Below, one piece after another: positions 1 to 9,300 of a DNA stretch of 64,000 nucleotides (the first letter of the stretch is position 1; each line of letters begins with the position of its first letter). The position numbers and the translations under genes were made by a program. The DNA is taken from NCBI RefSeq assembly GCF_001642025.1, contig NZ_LWHO01000005.1:1-64000 (forward strand), in the 5' to 3' direction. This DNA comes from Cutibacterium namnetense. Lineage in GTDB: Bacteria > Actinomycetota > Actinomycetes > Propionibacteriales > Propionibacteriaceae. The notes under the pieces are model-generated. The model had not been told where the DNA came from. It did not search any database and saw only the letters and a program-made list of their open reading frames with translations.

Positions 1-1
1 C

Positions 2-17
2 GGGGGGGGGGGGGGGG
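2..17. repeat. Homopolymer G16 tract
   Basis: Sixteen consecutive G bases (sixteen C on the other strand). Mononucleotide runs of this length are prone to slipped-strand length change, and in Cutibacterium acnes poly-G/C runs are known near surface adhesin genes. Whether this one lies in a promoter, leader or coding region cannot be decided because it touches the window edge. Confidence 0.9.
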
Positions 18-235
18 ACAACTCACACCCTCGACGGCATCAATCGCCGTCATAGACGCAAATTTCATCCCCACCGACGGGATACGGAGCCACGAGCAGA
101 TCGACTTGTGGCGGGTGGCTTGCCAGCACGGACAGAGCTGCTCAATGCCAGGATTAGATCCGCTGTAGACACTGAACCGCTTTCACCACTGACGATGGGC
201 TTCTGGGTCGATAGGATCAATTCACACTCAGCAGG

Positions 236-263
236 TTGACTAAACCGTATTAGCCACTACACT
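236..263 (+). promoter_or_regulatory. Candidate sigma-A promoter for the mannosidase operon
   Basis: TTGACT (236-241) and TACACT (258-263) are separated by 16 bases and lie about 50 bases before the alpha-mannosidase ATG. This is a reasonable -35/-10 pair for the two-gene glycosidase operon. It was found by eye only. Confidence 0.5.
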
Positions 264-311
264 TCAAACTGAAACTATTCGTTGTCAATGTCGTAACCGC
301 CAGGGACCCCT

Positions 312-3300
312 ATGCATGATCACGCCCCCATTCTTGACGGCAGGGTGCACCGCCACCTCGCCGAGAAGATTCGCCCCGCCGAGACCACCACGGTGTGCCA
401 CCTTGACGTCGAGTGGGCCCCCGTCACCGACACCGTCGAAGGCCCAAACAGCCGGCCCGGGATTCTCGGCCAGGGTGAACCCATCCCAATCAGCGCAGGC
501 CTAGCCCTGAAATATGAGCCGTTCCGGGCAGGTGATAAATGGGGGCCGCCATGGGGAACGACATGGCTCCACCTCACCGCGACCGTACCGCCAGAGCATC
601 GCGACGATCACCTCGAGATGATCGTCGACCTCGGCGGAGTCTGGGACTCCCCCGGATTCCAGTCCGAAGGGTTAGTCGTGCGTCCCGATGGGTCCGTCAT
701 CAAAGCCCTCAATCCACGCAATACCTGGATTCCTGTCGAGACTGACGCCGAGGGGCACATCGACGTCTACGTCGAGGCTGCCTCGAACCCCATTCTGTTA
801 GCCCAGCCGCCCTTTCAACCCACCGAGGATGGCGACAAACTTACCGCCTCTACCGAGAAGTATTACTCCCTCAAACGAGCCGACCTCGTCGTCGTCAATG
901 ACGAGGTACGCGAACTCATTGCCGACATCGTCACCTTGTCTGGTTTGGCCGCCCAGTTGCCGGAGGACTCCGAGCGTCGCTGGGACATTCGCCGCTCTCT
1001 GAACCGTGCCATGGATCGCCTTGATCTAGTCAACGTCGTCTCCACCGCATCAGCAGCTCGCAACGAGTTGGCCCCTGCCTTGGCCCGCCGTGCGCATGAC
1101 TCGGCCCAGACGATGACCGCCATCGGCCACGCCCACATTGACTCCGCCTGGCTGTGGCCACTGCGCGAAACCCGGCGCAAGGTCGCTCGAACAATCTCCA
1201 ACCAGCTCAACCTTATCGACAGCGACCCCGCCCACATCTTCGCCTTCCCAGCCGCCCAACACTCGGCCTGGCTGGAAGAGGACCATCCCGATCTCTTCGC
1301 CAGGTTACAGAAAGCTGTCAAGGATGGTCGCATCATCCCGGTCGGCGGTATGTGGGTGGAATCCGACGCCAATCTTCCCGGTGGCGAGTCGATGTGCCGG
1401 CAACTGTTATACGGGCAGCGCTATTTCATGGCAAAATTCGGCCACCATTGTCCCGAAGTATGGCTGCCCGACTCTTTTGGCTACTCCGGCGCACTGCCCC
1501 AGCTCGCCAAATTAGCCGGAGCCCGCTGGTTTTTAACCCAAAAGATTTCTTGGAATCAGGTCGACAAGTTCCCCCACCACTCGTTCTGGTGGGAAGGAAT
1601 CGACGGCACCCGCATCTTCACCCATTTCCCGCCAGCCGATACCTATGGTTCCGACTTATCGGCTCACGATCTCGAGCACGCCCGAGCCAATTTCCAAGAC
1701 AAGGGCCGTGCCAGTTCCTCCTTAGTACCCTTTGGTTACGGTGACGGCGGTGGCGGCCCCACTCGCGAAATGCTCGCCCAAGCGCACCGAGTTGCTGATC
1801 TTGACGGATCCCCCAAACTAGCCATCGAGCCTCCGGCCTCCTTCTTCTCCCGGGCAGAGTCCGAGCATGAGGATCCGGAAACATGGGTCGGAGAGCTCTA
1901 CCTCGAGCTGCACCGTGGCACCTTCACTAGCCAGTACGAGGTCAAGAAGGGGAACCGGCGCAACGAACACCTGCTGCGTGACGCCGAACTGTGGTGCGCC
2001 ACTGCAGCCGTACGTGGACTCATGGATTACCCCGGGGAGCGCCTGGCTGAAATCTGGCGAACGATCTGCCTGTACCAGTTCCATGACATTTTGCCAGGAT
2101 CGGCCATCGCGTGGGTGTACCGCGAGGTCGTTGCCGATCACCGTCGTATCTCCGACGAGTTGACCGAGCTCATTCACCACGCCCAGGAGCTGCTGGCCGG
2201 GGAGGGACACGAGGAGATCGTCTTTGACTCCGCGCCCATGGCCCGCCCGTGGGCCTCCACGGTCGCCATGGGTGGCGGCAAGGTTCCGTCCATCATGGAG
2301 GGCATCCACGCCGAGGAGACCGAGGAAGGGTTCATCGTCGATAACGGTCTGCTGCGCATGGCTGTTGACGAGCACGGGCTCATCACGCACCTCGTCGACA
2401 CCGCCAGTGGCCGAGACGCCATTCCTGCGGGTCAGCGCGGCAACCTACTCCAAATACACCCAGACTTCCCGAATATGTGGGATGCCTGGGATATTGACCC
2501 CTTCTACGCCAATAATGTCACCGACCTCGATGACGGCTACGCCACCATGAGCCGCAAGGGCGGGTCAGTGACCATCAGCGTCACGCGGACCTTTGGCCAC
2601 TCCAGTGCAACCCAATCTCTGACCGTCAATCCAGGAGATCCTCGTGTCAAGGTGCACACCCATGTCGACTGGCATGAACGGGACAGCCTTTTGAAGCTGG
2701 CCTGGCCGATAGACGTTCACACGGATCATGCCGATTATGAGATCGAGATGGGTCACATCACTCGCCCCACCCACACCAATACTTCGTGGGATGCCTTCCG
2801 GTTCGAAGTCCATGCTCATCGATGGGTGTACTTGTCCGAGCCCGGCTTCGGCGTTACCATCGCCAACTCTGGCACTTACGGATGGAACGTGTCTCGTCAT
2901 CCCAAAGACAACGGGGGTACCTGGTCAGTCGCTCGCGCATCTCTCCTCAAGGGAGCCCGCTTCCCTGATCCTCGTGCTGACGAGGGGGAGCACGACTTCT
3001 TCCATACCCTGCATGTCGGCGCGGATCTGACCGACGCCATCCGCGACGGGTATGCCGCCAACCTGTGTGTACGTCGTCGTCAAGGTTCTCCGGTCGAACC
3101 GCTGGTGAACGTTGAGGGGGTTGCAGTTGAGGCCGTCAAGCTGGCTGAGGACGGCTCTGGTGACGTCATCGTCCGACTCTATGAGCCCTATGGATGCCAT
3201 GTTGACACCACGATGACTCTGGGGTTTGAAGCGACCTCGGCCGTCGAAGTCGACCTGCTCGAGGACCCCCTCGACGGCAATCCGCGCGCCCAAGTAACGC

Positions 3301-3395
3301 CCTCTGTCGTCACCACTGGCCTAGCAGATGGCGTTATCGGTCTGTCGCTACGCCCCTTCCAGGCCGCAACCCTGCGGTTGGGACGTAACCGATGA
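312..3395 (+). CDS. Alpha-mannosidase, glycoside hydrolase family 38
   Basis: A retaining exo-alpha-mannosidase of 1027 residues, the usual length for bacterial GH38 enzymes. The zinc-dependent catalytic domain shows GHAHIDSAWLWP near residue 275 (His and Asp metal ligands) and WLPDSFGYSGALPQL near 385, where the Asp is the expected nucleophile. A helical middle domain and beta-rich C-terminal domains follow. No signal peptide is visible, so a cytoplasmic location is inferred. The ATG at 312 follows CAGGGA. The stop overlaps the next gene's start (ATGA), so the two glycosidases are translationally coupled. The likely role is trimming mannosides from host-derived glycans. The family is clear; the exact linkage is not. 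Confidence 0.93.
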   Translation: MHDHAPILDGRVHRHLAEKIRPAETTTVCHLDVEWAPVTDTVEGPNSRPGILGQGEPIPISAGLALKYEPFRAGDKWGPPWGTTWLHLTATVPPEHRDDHLEMIVDLGGVWDSPGFQSEGLVVRPDGSVIKALNPRNTWIPVETDAEGHIDVYVEAASNPILLAQPPFQPTEDGDKLTASTEKYYSLKRADLVVVNDEVRELIADIVTLSGLAAQLPEDSERRWDIRRSLNRAMDRLDLVNVVSTASAARNELAPALARRAHDSAQTMTAIGHAHIDSAWLWPLRETRRKVARTISNQLNLIDSDPAHIFAFPAAQHSAWLEEDHPDLFARLQKAVKDGRIIPVGGMWVESDANLPGGESMCRQLLYGQRYFMAKFGHHCPEVWLPDSFGYSGALPQLAKLAGARWFLTQKISWNQVDKFPHHSFWWEGIDGTRIFTHFPPADTYGSDLSAHDLEHARANFQDKGRASSSLVPFGYGDGGGGPTREMLAQAHRVADLDGSPKLAIEPPASFFSRAESEHEDPETWVGELYLELHRGTFTSQYEVKKGNRRNEHLLRDAELWCATAAVRGLMDYPGERLAEIWRTICLYQFHDILPGSAIAWVYREVVADHRRISDELTELIHHAQELLAGEGHEEIVFDSAPMARPWASTVAMGGGKVPSIMEGIHAEETEEGFIVDNGLLRMAVDEHGLITHLVDTASGRDAIPAGQRGNLLQIHPDFPNMWDAWDIDPFYANNVTDLDDGYATMSRKGGSVTISVTRTFGHSSATQSLTVNPGDPRVKVHTHVDWHERDSLLKLAWPIDVHTDHADYEIEMGHITRPTHTNTSWDAFRFEVHAHRWVYLSEPGFGVTIANSGTYGWNVSRHPKDNGGTWSVARASLLKGARFPDPRADEGEHDFFHTLHVGADLTDAIRDGYAANLCVRRRQGSPVEPLVNVEGVAVEAVKLAEDGSGDVIVRLYEPYGCHVDTTMTLGFEATSAVEVDLLEDPLDGNPRAQVTPSVVTTGLADGVIGLSLRPFQAATLRLGRNR

Positions 3396-4567
3396 AAATT
3401 GGCGTCAACCACACTCCCTCCCAAGGGTGGTTTCACAGCTGGCTTGATCTTGACCTCGACGCAACCCGCCGTGACTTTGAGGGCATTGCCCAGCTCGGCC
3501 TCGACCATGTGCGTTTGTTCCCGCTGTGGCCGTTGTTACAACCTAACCGCGGTCTCGTCCGCCCACGGGCCCTCGACGACGTTATCGCCGTCGTCCGAGC
3601 GGCGGCGGAGTTTGACCTCGAGGTCAGCGTCGACGCCCTCAACGGGCACCTGTCAAGCTATGACTTCCTGCCAGCATGGGTGATCACGTGGCATCAGTCG
3701 AACCTTTTTACCGACCCGCTAGTCAGATCTGCGCAAAGCGACGTCATTTGTCAGTTGGCGGAGCGTTTGCGAGAGGAACCCAACGCCACTGGCATGACGG
3801 TTGGCAACGAATTTCCGCAGTACGCTGCGCTGGCACCAGGACACACCCATCCGACGCGCAGCGAGTGCACCGTTAATGAGGCACAGACCTGGTTGGAAAC
3901 GATGCAGGAGGTCATGACGAACCAATGGCCTGAGGGGCAGTTCTGGTTCGGCTTCGACGACGACCTATGGTTCGTTGATGATCATCCATTTATTCCACGT
4001 CACGCCGTAACCCAGGGATCCGCTACGACCGTCCACTCTTGGGTGTTTGCGCAAGTAGGGCCCCGGTTTGGAAAGGGACATTCTGCCCTGACATGGTTCC
4101 CGCGCTACCTGCTGGAGCTAGCTCGGGCATGGAGTCCGTACCCAGAACGTCCGCTGTGGCTGCAGGAGGTAGGAGCACCTCGAACCCATGTACCCGACGC
4201 CAGCGCGGCAGCCTTCCTGACGACGACGATGGCGTCACTAGCCTCGACGCGTGGCCTGGAGGCCGTCACTTGGTGGTGCTCCCACGACGTGTCAGCCCAG
4301 CTGCTGGATTTCCCGAAACTGGAATACTCACTCGGCCTATTCACCAACGACGGCAAACCAAAGCCAGAAGCTCTGGCCCTGTCGGACATGCTGCCCGATC
4401 TGCACAACGCCCAGCCCCAGAATCAACCCGATGAGCCATTAGAGTTCAGCGCGGACTGGGTTACCGGTAAAGGCCGCTCAATGTGCTCCCCGATAGGCGA
4501 TCTCTTCGCTCAGTGGGTTGACCAAGCGGAACAAACCGGGAGGGCTCCGCAGCTTCGCCGAGTGTGA
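3392..4567 (+). CDS. Clan GH-A (GH5-like) glycoside hydrolase
   Basis: A 391-residue protein with the layout of a (beta/alpha)8 retaining glycosidase. TVGNEFPQ near residue 136 fits the acid/base Asn-Glu pair after strand 4, and WLQEVGAP near 258 fits the nucleophile Glu after strand 7; both are hallmarks of clan GH-A. There is no signal peptide. The ATG overlaps the stop of the alpha-mannosidase gene, so the two enzymes probably act on the same glycan. Beta-mannosidase or endo-beta-mannosidase activity would complement the partner, but this is inference from context. A GH42-like N-terminal domain is an alternative. Confidence 0.75.
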   Translation: MKIGVNHTPSQGWFHSWLDLDLDATRRDFEGIAQLGLDHVRLFPLWPLLQPNRGLVRPRALDDVIAVVRAAAEFDLEVSVDALNGHLSSYDFLPAWVITWHQSNLFTDPLVRSAQSDVICQLAERLREEPNATGMTVGNEFPQYAALAPGHTHPTRSECTVNEAQTWLETMQEVMTNQWPEGQFWFGFDDDLWFVDDHPFIPRHAVTQGSATTVHSWVFAQVGPRFGKGHSALTWFPRYLLELARAWSPYPERPLWLQEVGAPRTHVPDASAAAFLTTTMASLASTRGLEAVTWWCSHDVSAQLLDFPKLEYSLGLFTNDGKPKPEALALSDMLPDLHNAQPQNQPDEPLEFSADWVTGKGRSMCSPIGDLFAQWVDQAEQTGRAPQLRRV

Positions 4568-4617
4568 ATGTAATATTGCCCCGCCCCCTGAGCGATGGCA
4601 GTGTATTAGCATAGTTT

Positions 4618-5217
4618 ATGCGTATTTTAGTTGAAGGAGCCCGCGGAACAATTGGAAAAGCCGTGACCACCCTGTTCCGCAACCATGGCCATACGGTGAT
4701 TGAGGTAGGCAGGTCTGACGGTGAGATCCTGTGCGACATTAGCGATGAAACACAACTGGAATCATTGTGGCAGCAGGCGGGCCATATTGACGCCGTAGTG
4801 TGCGCATCGGGGACGACGCCCTTCGCACCCTTGGGAGAGTTGACCTCAGCCGATTTCAACAACGCCTGGCAGGACAAGGCGCTTTCCCAAATAAGCCTTG
4901 TGCGCACGGGCATCAACCATATTTCCGAGCGGGGATCCTTCACCTTGACGAGCAGAATCCTCTCCCGCGATCCTATTCTCAAGGGATCGGCAGCAGCTGC
5001 CGCTAACGGCGCGCTCGAGGCATTCACACGCGCAGCAGCGATAGAAATCGCACCTCGCCGCGTTAACATCGTCAGCCCTCCGGTAGTCGCCGAGAGCTTG
5101 GAAGCTTATGACGAATTCTTTCCGGGTTTCCCTGCGGTGAAGACAGCCGATGTCGCCAACGCCTTCCGAAAGTCCGTCGAGGGCGGGGCAACTGGCACGG
5201 TGATAACTCTGCCATGA
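4618..5217 (+). CDS. Short SDR-fold protein lacking the catalytic Tyr-Lys pair
   Basis: A 199-residue Rossmann-fold protein of the compact short-chain dehydrogenase type. The nucleotide-binding glycine motif is at the N terminus (VEGARGTIGKAV), followed by VVCASG and a helix GSAAAAANGALEAF where classical SDRs carry Tyr-x-x-x-Lys. Tyr is absent and no Lys follows at the expected spacing, so ordinary dehydrogenase chemistry is doubtful. I see no Shine-Dalgarno sequence before the ATG; a TAGCAT-like -10 element lies just upstream, suggesting a leaderless transcript. The gene converges on coaD. Substrate unknown. Confidence 0.8.
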   Translation: MRILVEGARGTIGKAVTTLFRNHGHTVIEVGRSDGEILCDISDETQLESLWQQAGHIDAVVCASGTTPFAPLGELTSADFNNAWQDKALSQISLVRTGINHISERGSFTLTSRILSRDPILKGSAAAAANGALEAFTRAAAIEIAPRRVNIVSPPVVAESLEAYDEFFPGFPAVKTADVANAFRKSVEGGATGTVITLP

Positions 5218-5266
5218 GCCCCCAAGGCGGCGTGGTGCAAGGAGGATTCCTCAGCATTCGACAAAA

Positions 5267-5743
5267 TCATTGATGCCGGAATCTTTCGCGCAACGCGACA
5301 TTAACCATTTCCGGGACAAATTCGGAGACGTTGCCGCCATTGCAAGCAGCAGAACGAATCATCGAGGAGCTGATCGTGCCGAATTCACGGCCAGCCGGGA
5401 GCAAAATCGTTTCAATACCGCTCATAGCCTTATTGAGGTGAGCCATCTGGAGTTCGTAGTCGAAATCGCCACCAAATCGCAACCCGCGAATGATCGCGTC
5501 GGCTCCCTTTTCAGTACAGAAATCGACCAAAAGGCCGTCAACAAGCGCCACTTCGACACCGGGGATATCAGCGACAGCATCCTTGACGAAGGCCACCCGC
5601 TCAGCCATGGAGAAGATACCGTTTTTCGCGGAGTTCACGGCCACTCCGACGACGACCTCGTCGACGAGTTCGGCTGCCCGGATCACGATGTCAACATGAC
5701 CGAGGGTGATGGGGTCAAATGATCCTGAAAAAACTGCTTTCAC
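5267..5743 (-). CDS. coaD: Phosphopantetheine adenylyltransferase
   Basis: A 158-residue nucleotidyltransferase for the fourth step of coenzyme A synthesis, transferring AMP from ATP to 4'-phosphopantetheine. GSFDPITLGHVDI at the N terminus is the HxGH-type nucleotide-binding motif, and the C-terminal SSSMIR matches the SSTxVR signature. Length is normal. The start overlaps the rsmD stop by four bases, the common bacterial rsmD-coaD pairing, and implies translational coupling. Confidence 0.97.
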   Translation of the reverse strand: MKAVFSGSFDPITLGHVDIVIRAAELVDEVVVGVAVNSAKNGIFSMAERVAFVKDAVADIPGVEVALVDGLLVDFCTEKGADAIIRGLRFGGDFDYELQMAHLNKAMSGIETILLPAGREFGTISSSMIRSAACNGGNVSEFVPEMVNVALRERFRHQ

Positions 5744-6348
5744 TGCTGCTCCCTGCCCGCATCTGTCTCCGGCTCACCGGCGCGTTGGGCGTAATAGACA
5801 ACCGTCTCACCGTAGCGAGAACTCCACGACTCATATCCGTCTGGGAAGCGGGGATCACGACTGCGCCGTGACCTCTCGATCACCAGCAAGCCGTTTCGGG
5901 CGAGGGACTTCTTACAAGCCGTCGCGATGAGGCTATCGAGGTCGTCGTCGGCGAGGTCATAGGGGGGATCAAACCAGACGACGTCAAAGATGCGTTGGTT
6001 CTCCGCGAGGAATACCGTCACCGCCTGGGACAACACTTGGATCCTCAACCGAGTTGTCCGAGAATTGTCCTTCATGACATTGCAGGCGCAGCGGTCACGA
6101 TCGACGGCGCAAACCATCGTGGCCCCTCTACTGGCAGCCTCTAGGGCCACTGCACCTGATCCAGCGAACAGATCACAGAAGGCTTGACCGGCCAGCTGGT
6201 CTTCGGGAGCTTCGTTAGCGGTCCCGTTCCATGCCGCCAGAGCGGAGAACACAGCCTCGCGTACCCGGTCGGTCGTCGGACGGGTCAATCGTCCCGGCGG
6301 GGTAGCCAGACGCTGCCCACCGGCGCGCCCCGCAATAATCCTGCTCAC
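5740..6348 (-). CDS. rsmD: 16S rRNA (guanine-966-N2) methyltransferase
   Basis: A 202-residue SAM-dependent methyltransferase that modifies G966 of 16S rRNA during small-subunit assembly. It begins with SRIIAGRAGGQRL, typical of the family. The SAM site is FCDLFAGSGAVALEAASRG, and the catalytic DPPY motif (WFDPPYDL) follows near residue 128. It is the first gene of the rsmD-coaD pair and diverges from the flavin-binding protein gene at 6502. Confidence 0.95.
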   Translation of the reverse strand: MSRIIAGRAGGQRLATPPGRLTRPTTDRVREAVFSALAAWNGTANEAPEDQLAGQAFCDLFAGSGAVALEAASRGATMVCAVDRDRCACNVMKDNSRTTRLRIQVLSQAVTVFLAENQRIFDVVWFDPPYDLADDDLDSLIATACKKSLARNGLLVIERSRRSRDPRFPDGYESWSSRYGETVVYYAQRAGEPETDAGREQQ

Positions 6349-6501
6349 TATTTCAGGCTACCGGCCCCCACTGATTACTTCCACGCGGGTGATCGCCCAC
6401 AGCGGAATACAGAATGGTCATGTGAGGCCCCGTGTTAGGAACCTCCGCAACTTTGCGCCGGTCGACTCCCGAAATGCGCCACAGTCAGGAAGAATGGGCG
6501 C

Positions 6502-6924
6502 ATGATCACTGAGGAGAACCCGATCACCGAGGTCCCGGAAGATAGCTGCTGGGGCTACTTGGACACCGCCGAGGTCGGTCGCCTGGCCACCAGCGTCAAC
6601 AACCAGCCTGAGGTATTCCCCGTCAACTACGTCGTTGACGGACAGAGCATCGTCTTCCGCACTGCTGCAGGTAGCAAGCTGGAAGACATTGTCACGAACA
6701 ACCGCGTCGCCTTCGAGGCGGACGGCTGGACCGAGGAGACCGGCTGGTCGGTCGTTGTGCGTGGCAAAGCTGAAGTCATCACCGACGACGCCGAGCTTGC
6801 CTTGTGCGACAAGATGCCGCTATTGCCCTGGGTGCCTACTGTTAAGCGCAATTACGTCCGCGTCCAGGCCGATCAGATCACCGGACGCACTTTCGCATTC
6901 GGGCCGGAGCCGAAACGCAACTAA
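6502..6924 (+). CDS. Pyridoxamine 5'-phosphate oxidase-family flavin-binding protein
   Basis: A 140-residue single-domain protein with the split-barrel fold of the PNPOx-like family. Typical elements are CWGYLDTAEVGRLATS near the start, FPVNYVVDGQSIVFRTAAGSK in the middle and WSVVVRGKAEVI later. Members bind FMN, F420 or heme, and small stand-alone ones like this usually have no known substrate. AGGAAG sits at a normal distance before the ATG at 6502. It is monocistronic and ends in a hairpin shared with the convergent recG. Confidence 0.85.
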   Translation: MITEENPITEVPEDSCWGYLDTAEVGRLATSVNNQPEVFPVNYVVDGQSIVFRTAAGSKLEDIVTNNRVAFEADGWTEETGWSVVVRGKAEVITDDAELALCDKMPLLPWVPTVKRNYVRVQADQITGRTFAFGPEPKRN

Positions 6925-6936
6925 AACTATCTCAGC

Positions 6937-6966
6937 AGGCCCGGATCGCTCTCGCGGTTCGGGCCT
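6937..6966. terminator. Hairpin terminator between convergent genes
   Basis: AGGCCCG (6937-6943) pairs with CGGGCCT (6960-6966) and is followed by TT on the plus strand. It lies 13 bases after the flavin-binding protein stop and before the recG stop, so it can serve the plus-strand gene and perhaps both. Confidence 0.6.
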
Positions 6967-7019
6967 TTGCCACGTCTAATAACCAAGCCAATCTACGGCG
7001 TCATCTGCCGAGGATCGAC

Positions 7020-9269
7020 TCAGCCCTGCTCCATAAGGTTGCCCTCAGCGAGCATCTCGGTGGCGGTAATGACGTCAAGGAGCCTCGGATCGTCGGGGTT
7101 TTCCTGCACCCACCGTTCCGCCAGATCTTTCGACGCCGTCACGATCTCGGCATGGTCAAGCACTCGCAACAGGCGTAGCGGCGAGGAATAACCGGCCTGG
7201 GAGGATCCCAGCACATTGCCTTCATGGCGCTGGGCCAAATCGAGCTCCGCCAATTCAAATCCATCGCGAGTCGAGGCCACGGCGTTCAAACGCTCGCGCG
7301 CCGCCGATCCGGGCGGCGCCGTCGTTACCAGGAGGCATAGACCCGGCAGGTTGCTTCGACCAATACGACCGCGCAGCTGGTGCAGTTGGGATACTCCGAA
7401 CCGGTCGGCATCCATGATGACCATCATGGTGGCGTTGGGGACATCGACGCCGACCTCGATCACTGTTGTGGAGATAAGCACCTGCGACTCGCCCCCGGTG
7501 AACCTGTTCATGACAAGGTCCTTCTCCGATGGGTCCAGCCGGGAGTGCAGGACGTCAATGTTCAGTCCAGCAAGAGGCCCGGTAGCCAGCTGAGGCGCGA
7601 GCTCTTCGACGGCAGCTGCAGGAGAGCGCCCACCCTCGACGTTGTCTGTGTCGTCGGAACTGATGCGGGGGCAGACTACAAACACCTGGTGACCGGCATC
7701 GCATTCCTCTCGGACCCGCTGCCAGGCGCGTGTGAGCCAAGAACTGTGGGCGGGCAGATCGACAACCGTAGTCTGAACGTCGGCACGTCCGGTCGGTAAT
7801 TCTTTCAGGCTCGAGACCTCGAGGTCACCGAAGACCGTCATAGCGACAGTACGCGGGATCGGGGTCGCGGTAAGGACGAGCTCGTGGGGACGCGCGCCGT
7901 CACCGGTGGTAAGAAGACTGCGTTGCTCAACACCGAAGCGATGCTGCTCATCAACAACGACTAACCCAATGTCGTTGTAGATCACTCGACCCGACAACAG
8001 GGAATGGGTACCGACGATGATTCCAGCGGCTCCCGAGGCAATATCTGCCAGTGCGGCCCGGGTGCCGGAAGCCTTCATTGAGCCGGTCAGTAGCGCCACG
8101 CCAGTGGAGATCTCCGGGGCATCCAATCCCCCGCCGGACGCCAAGTCGCCCAACATATTGGTGATGGTTCGGTAATGCTGCTGGGCAAGGACTTCAGTCG
8201 GTGCCAGCAGAACGGCCTGGTGCCCGGCGTCAACAACCTGAAGCATGGCTCGCAGCGCGACGAAGGTTTTTCCCGAGCCGACCTCTCCTTGCAGCAATCG
8301 GTGCATAGGACGATCTGCCGACAGATCGGCGTCGATCACCCGACTCACCTCGTCCTGGCCGGCAGTCGGGGTGAAGGGCAGGCGATCCTCAAAGGCTGCT
8401 AGCAATCCGCCGCCGCGACGCGGACACACCGGGGCATCATGACGCTCTGCGTTGCGGCGCCGCACCGCCATCGTCACCTGGGTGGCTATCGCCTCTTCCC
8501 AGATAAGTCGTTCGGCGCCACGGCCAGCCTCAGCCACCGAATGCGGGTGATGGATAGCGTGGTAAGCCTCCCACAAACTCGGTAGGTCAGCTTCCTGACG
8601 TAACCATTCAGGCAGGGTGTCCTCTAATTCGGGGGTGGACTCGAGCAACATCGATTCGACCGAGGCAATTTCCCAGGTACGCAACTTAGACGTCTGGGGG
8701 TAAAGGCCCAGCAAACCGTGGCGTTGCACCTGAGCAGCCATGACCTTGCCCTCTTCACGGCCGGCCACCACCTTGCCGTCACGGTCGATCATGACGAAAT
8801 CGGGGTGAACAAGCTGTGGGTTTCCGCGGAACTCCCCGACTTTGCCGACAAAGATGCCGTGAGTATGGGCCGAAAAAATACGCTGCCAGTAGGAAACGAT
8901 ATGGGGTTTGCCAAAAAAAGTGACGGGCAGGCGCGCTATACCGTCAGAAAGCATGACTTCCAGACGTTGCCGCGGGCGTCGCTCCCTGCCTGTGACGGTC
9001 TTGTTGGTGTGAACCTCGACGCCGACGACGTCGGCCACCAAGGCGACTTCAGTGTCGATAACTAAGTGGGACAAGTCGGTGGTTTCCGTGCCGGTGAGGT
9101 AGCGACGCGGGAGATGACCGAGGGCCTCACCCACCGTGTCGACATGAAGCGCAGAAAAGGCCTTAGCCGTTTTAGCCCCGACCGCCTCCGCTAACGGACG
9201 GTGAAGCTCCTGCTGGGTGCGGGTATGCCACCGGGTCACTGCATTCACGTCAACACCGTACCGGCCCAT
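7020..9269 (-). CDS. recG: ATP-dependent DNA helicase RecG
   Basis: Superfamily 2 helicase of 749 residues that remodels stalled replication forks and Holliday junctions. An N-terminal wedge/OB domain is followed by the helicase core, with Walker A GEVGSGKTFVAL, the DEQH box (VVDEQHRFG) and the C-terminal motif VI region HQLRGRIGRS. Length is slightly above the E. coli protein. The longest frame starts at 9269, only about ten bases after a terminator-like hairpin on the same strand; a GTG a few codons further in is an alternative start. Confidence 0.95.
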   Translation of the reverse strand: MGRYGVDVNAVTRWHTRTQQELHRPLAEAVGAKTAKAFSALHVDTVGEALGHLPRRYLTGTETTDLSHLVIDTEVALVADVVGVEVHTNKTVTGRERRPRQRLEVMLSDGIARLPVTFFGKPHIVSYWQRIFSAHTHGIFVGKVGEFRGNPQLVHPDFVMIDRDGKVVAGREEGKVMAAQVQRHGLLGLYPQTSKLRTWEIASVESMLLESTPELEDTLPEWLRQEADLPSLWEAYHAIHHPHSVAEAGRGAERLIWEEAIATQVTMAVRRRNAERHDAPVCPRRGGGLLAAFEDRLPFTPTAGQDEVSRVIDADLSADRPMHRLLQGEVGSGKTFVALRAMLQVVDAGHQAVLLAPTEVLAQQHYRTITNMLGDLASGGGLDAPEISTGVALLTGSMKASGTRAALADIASGAAGIIVGTHSLLSGRVIYNDIGLVVVDEQHRFGVEQRSLLTTGDGARPHELVLTATPIPRTVAMTVFGDLEVSSLKELPTGRADVQTTVVDLPAHSSWLTRAWQRVREECDAGHQVFVVCPRISSDDTDNVEGGRSPAAAVEELAPQLATGPLAGLNIDVLHSRLDPSEKDLVMNRFTGGESQVLISTTVIEVGVDVPNATMMVIMDADRFGVSQLHQLRGRIGRSNLPGLCLLVTTAPPGSAARERLNAVASTRDGFELAELDLAQRHEGNVLGSSQAGYSSPLRLLRVLDHAEIVTASKDLAERWVQENPDDPRLLDVITATEMLAEGNLMEQG

Positions 9270-9278
9270 AACGACAAA

Positions 9279-9300
9279 GAACCCGCCCTACGGCGGGTTC
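9279..9300 (-). terminator. Rho-independent terminator after rpmB
   Basis: GAACCCGCC and GGCGGGTTC form a perfect 9-bp stem with a four-base loop. On the minus strand it is followed by TTTGTCGTT. It sits between the rpmB stop (9319) and the recG start (9269). Confidence 0.8.

Larger units (their letters stand above)
1..311. other. Edge region without an identifiable gene; poly-G tract and promoter
   Basis: The first 311 bases hold no gene I can name. A run of 16 G residues starts at base 2. After it, one plus-strand frame stays open to a stop at 169-171 and another to a stop at 238-240, so the tail of a gene starting left of the window is possible, but neither translation resembles a family I know. 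A small inverted repeat (GACGGC...GCCGTC, 34-52) lies just right of the tract. The rest is the upstream region of the alpha-mannosidase gene. Confidence 0.5.
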
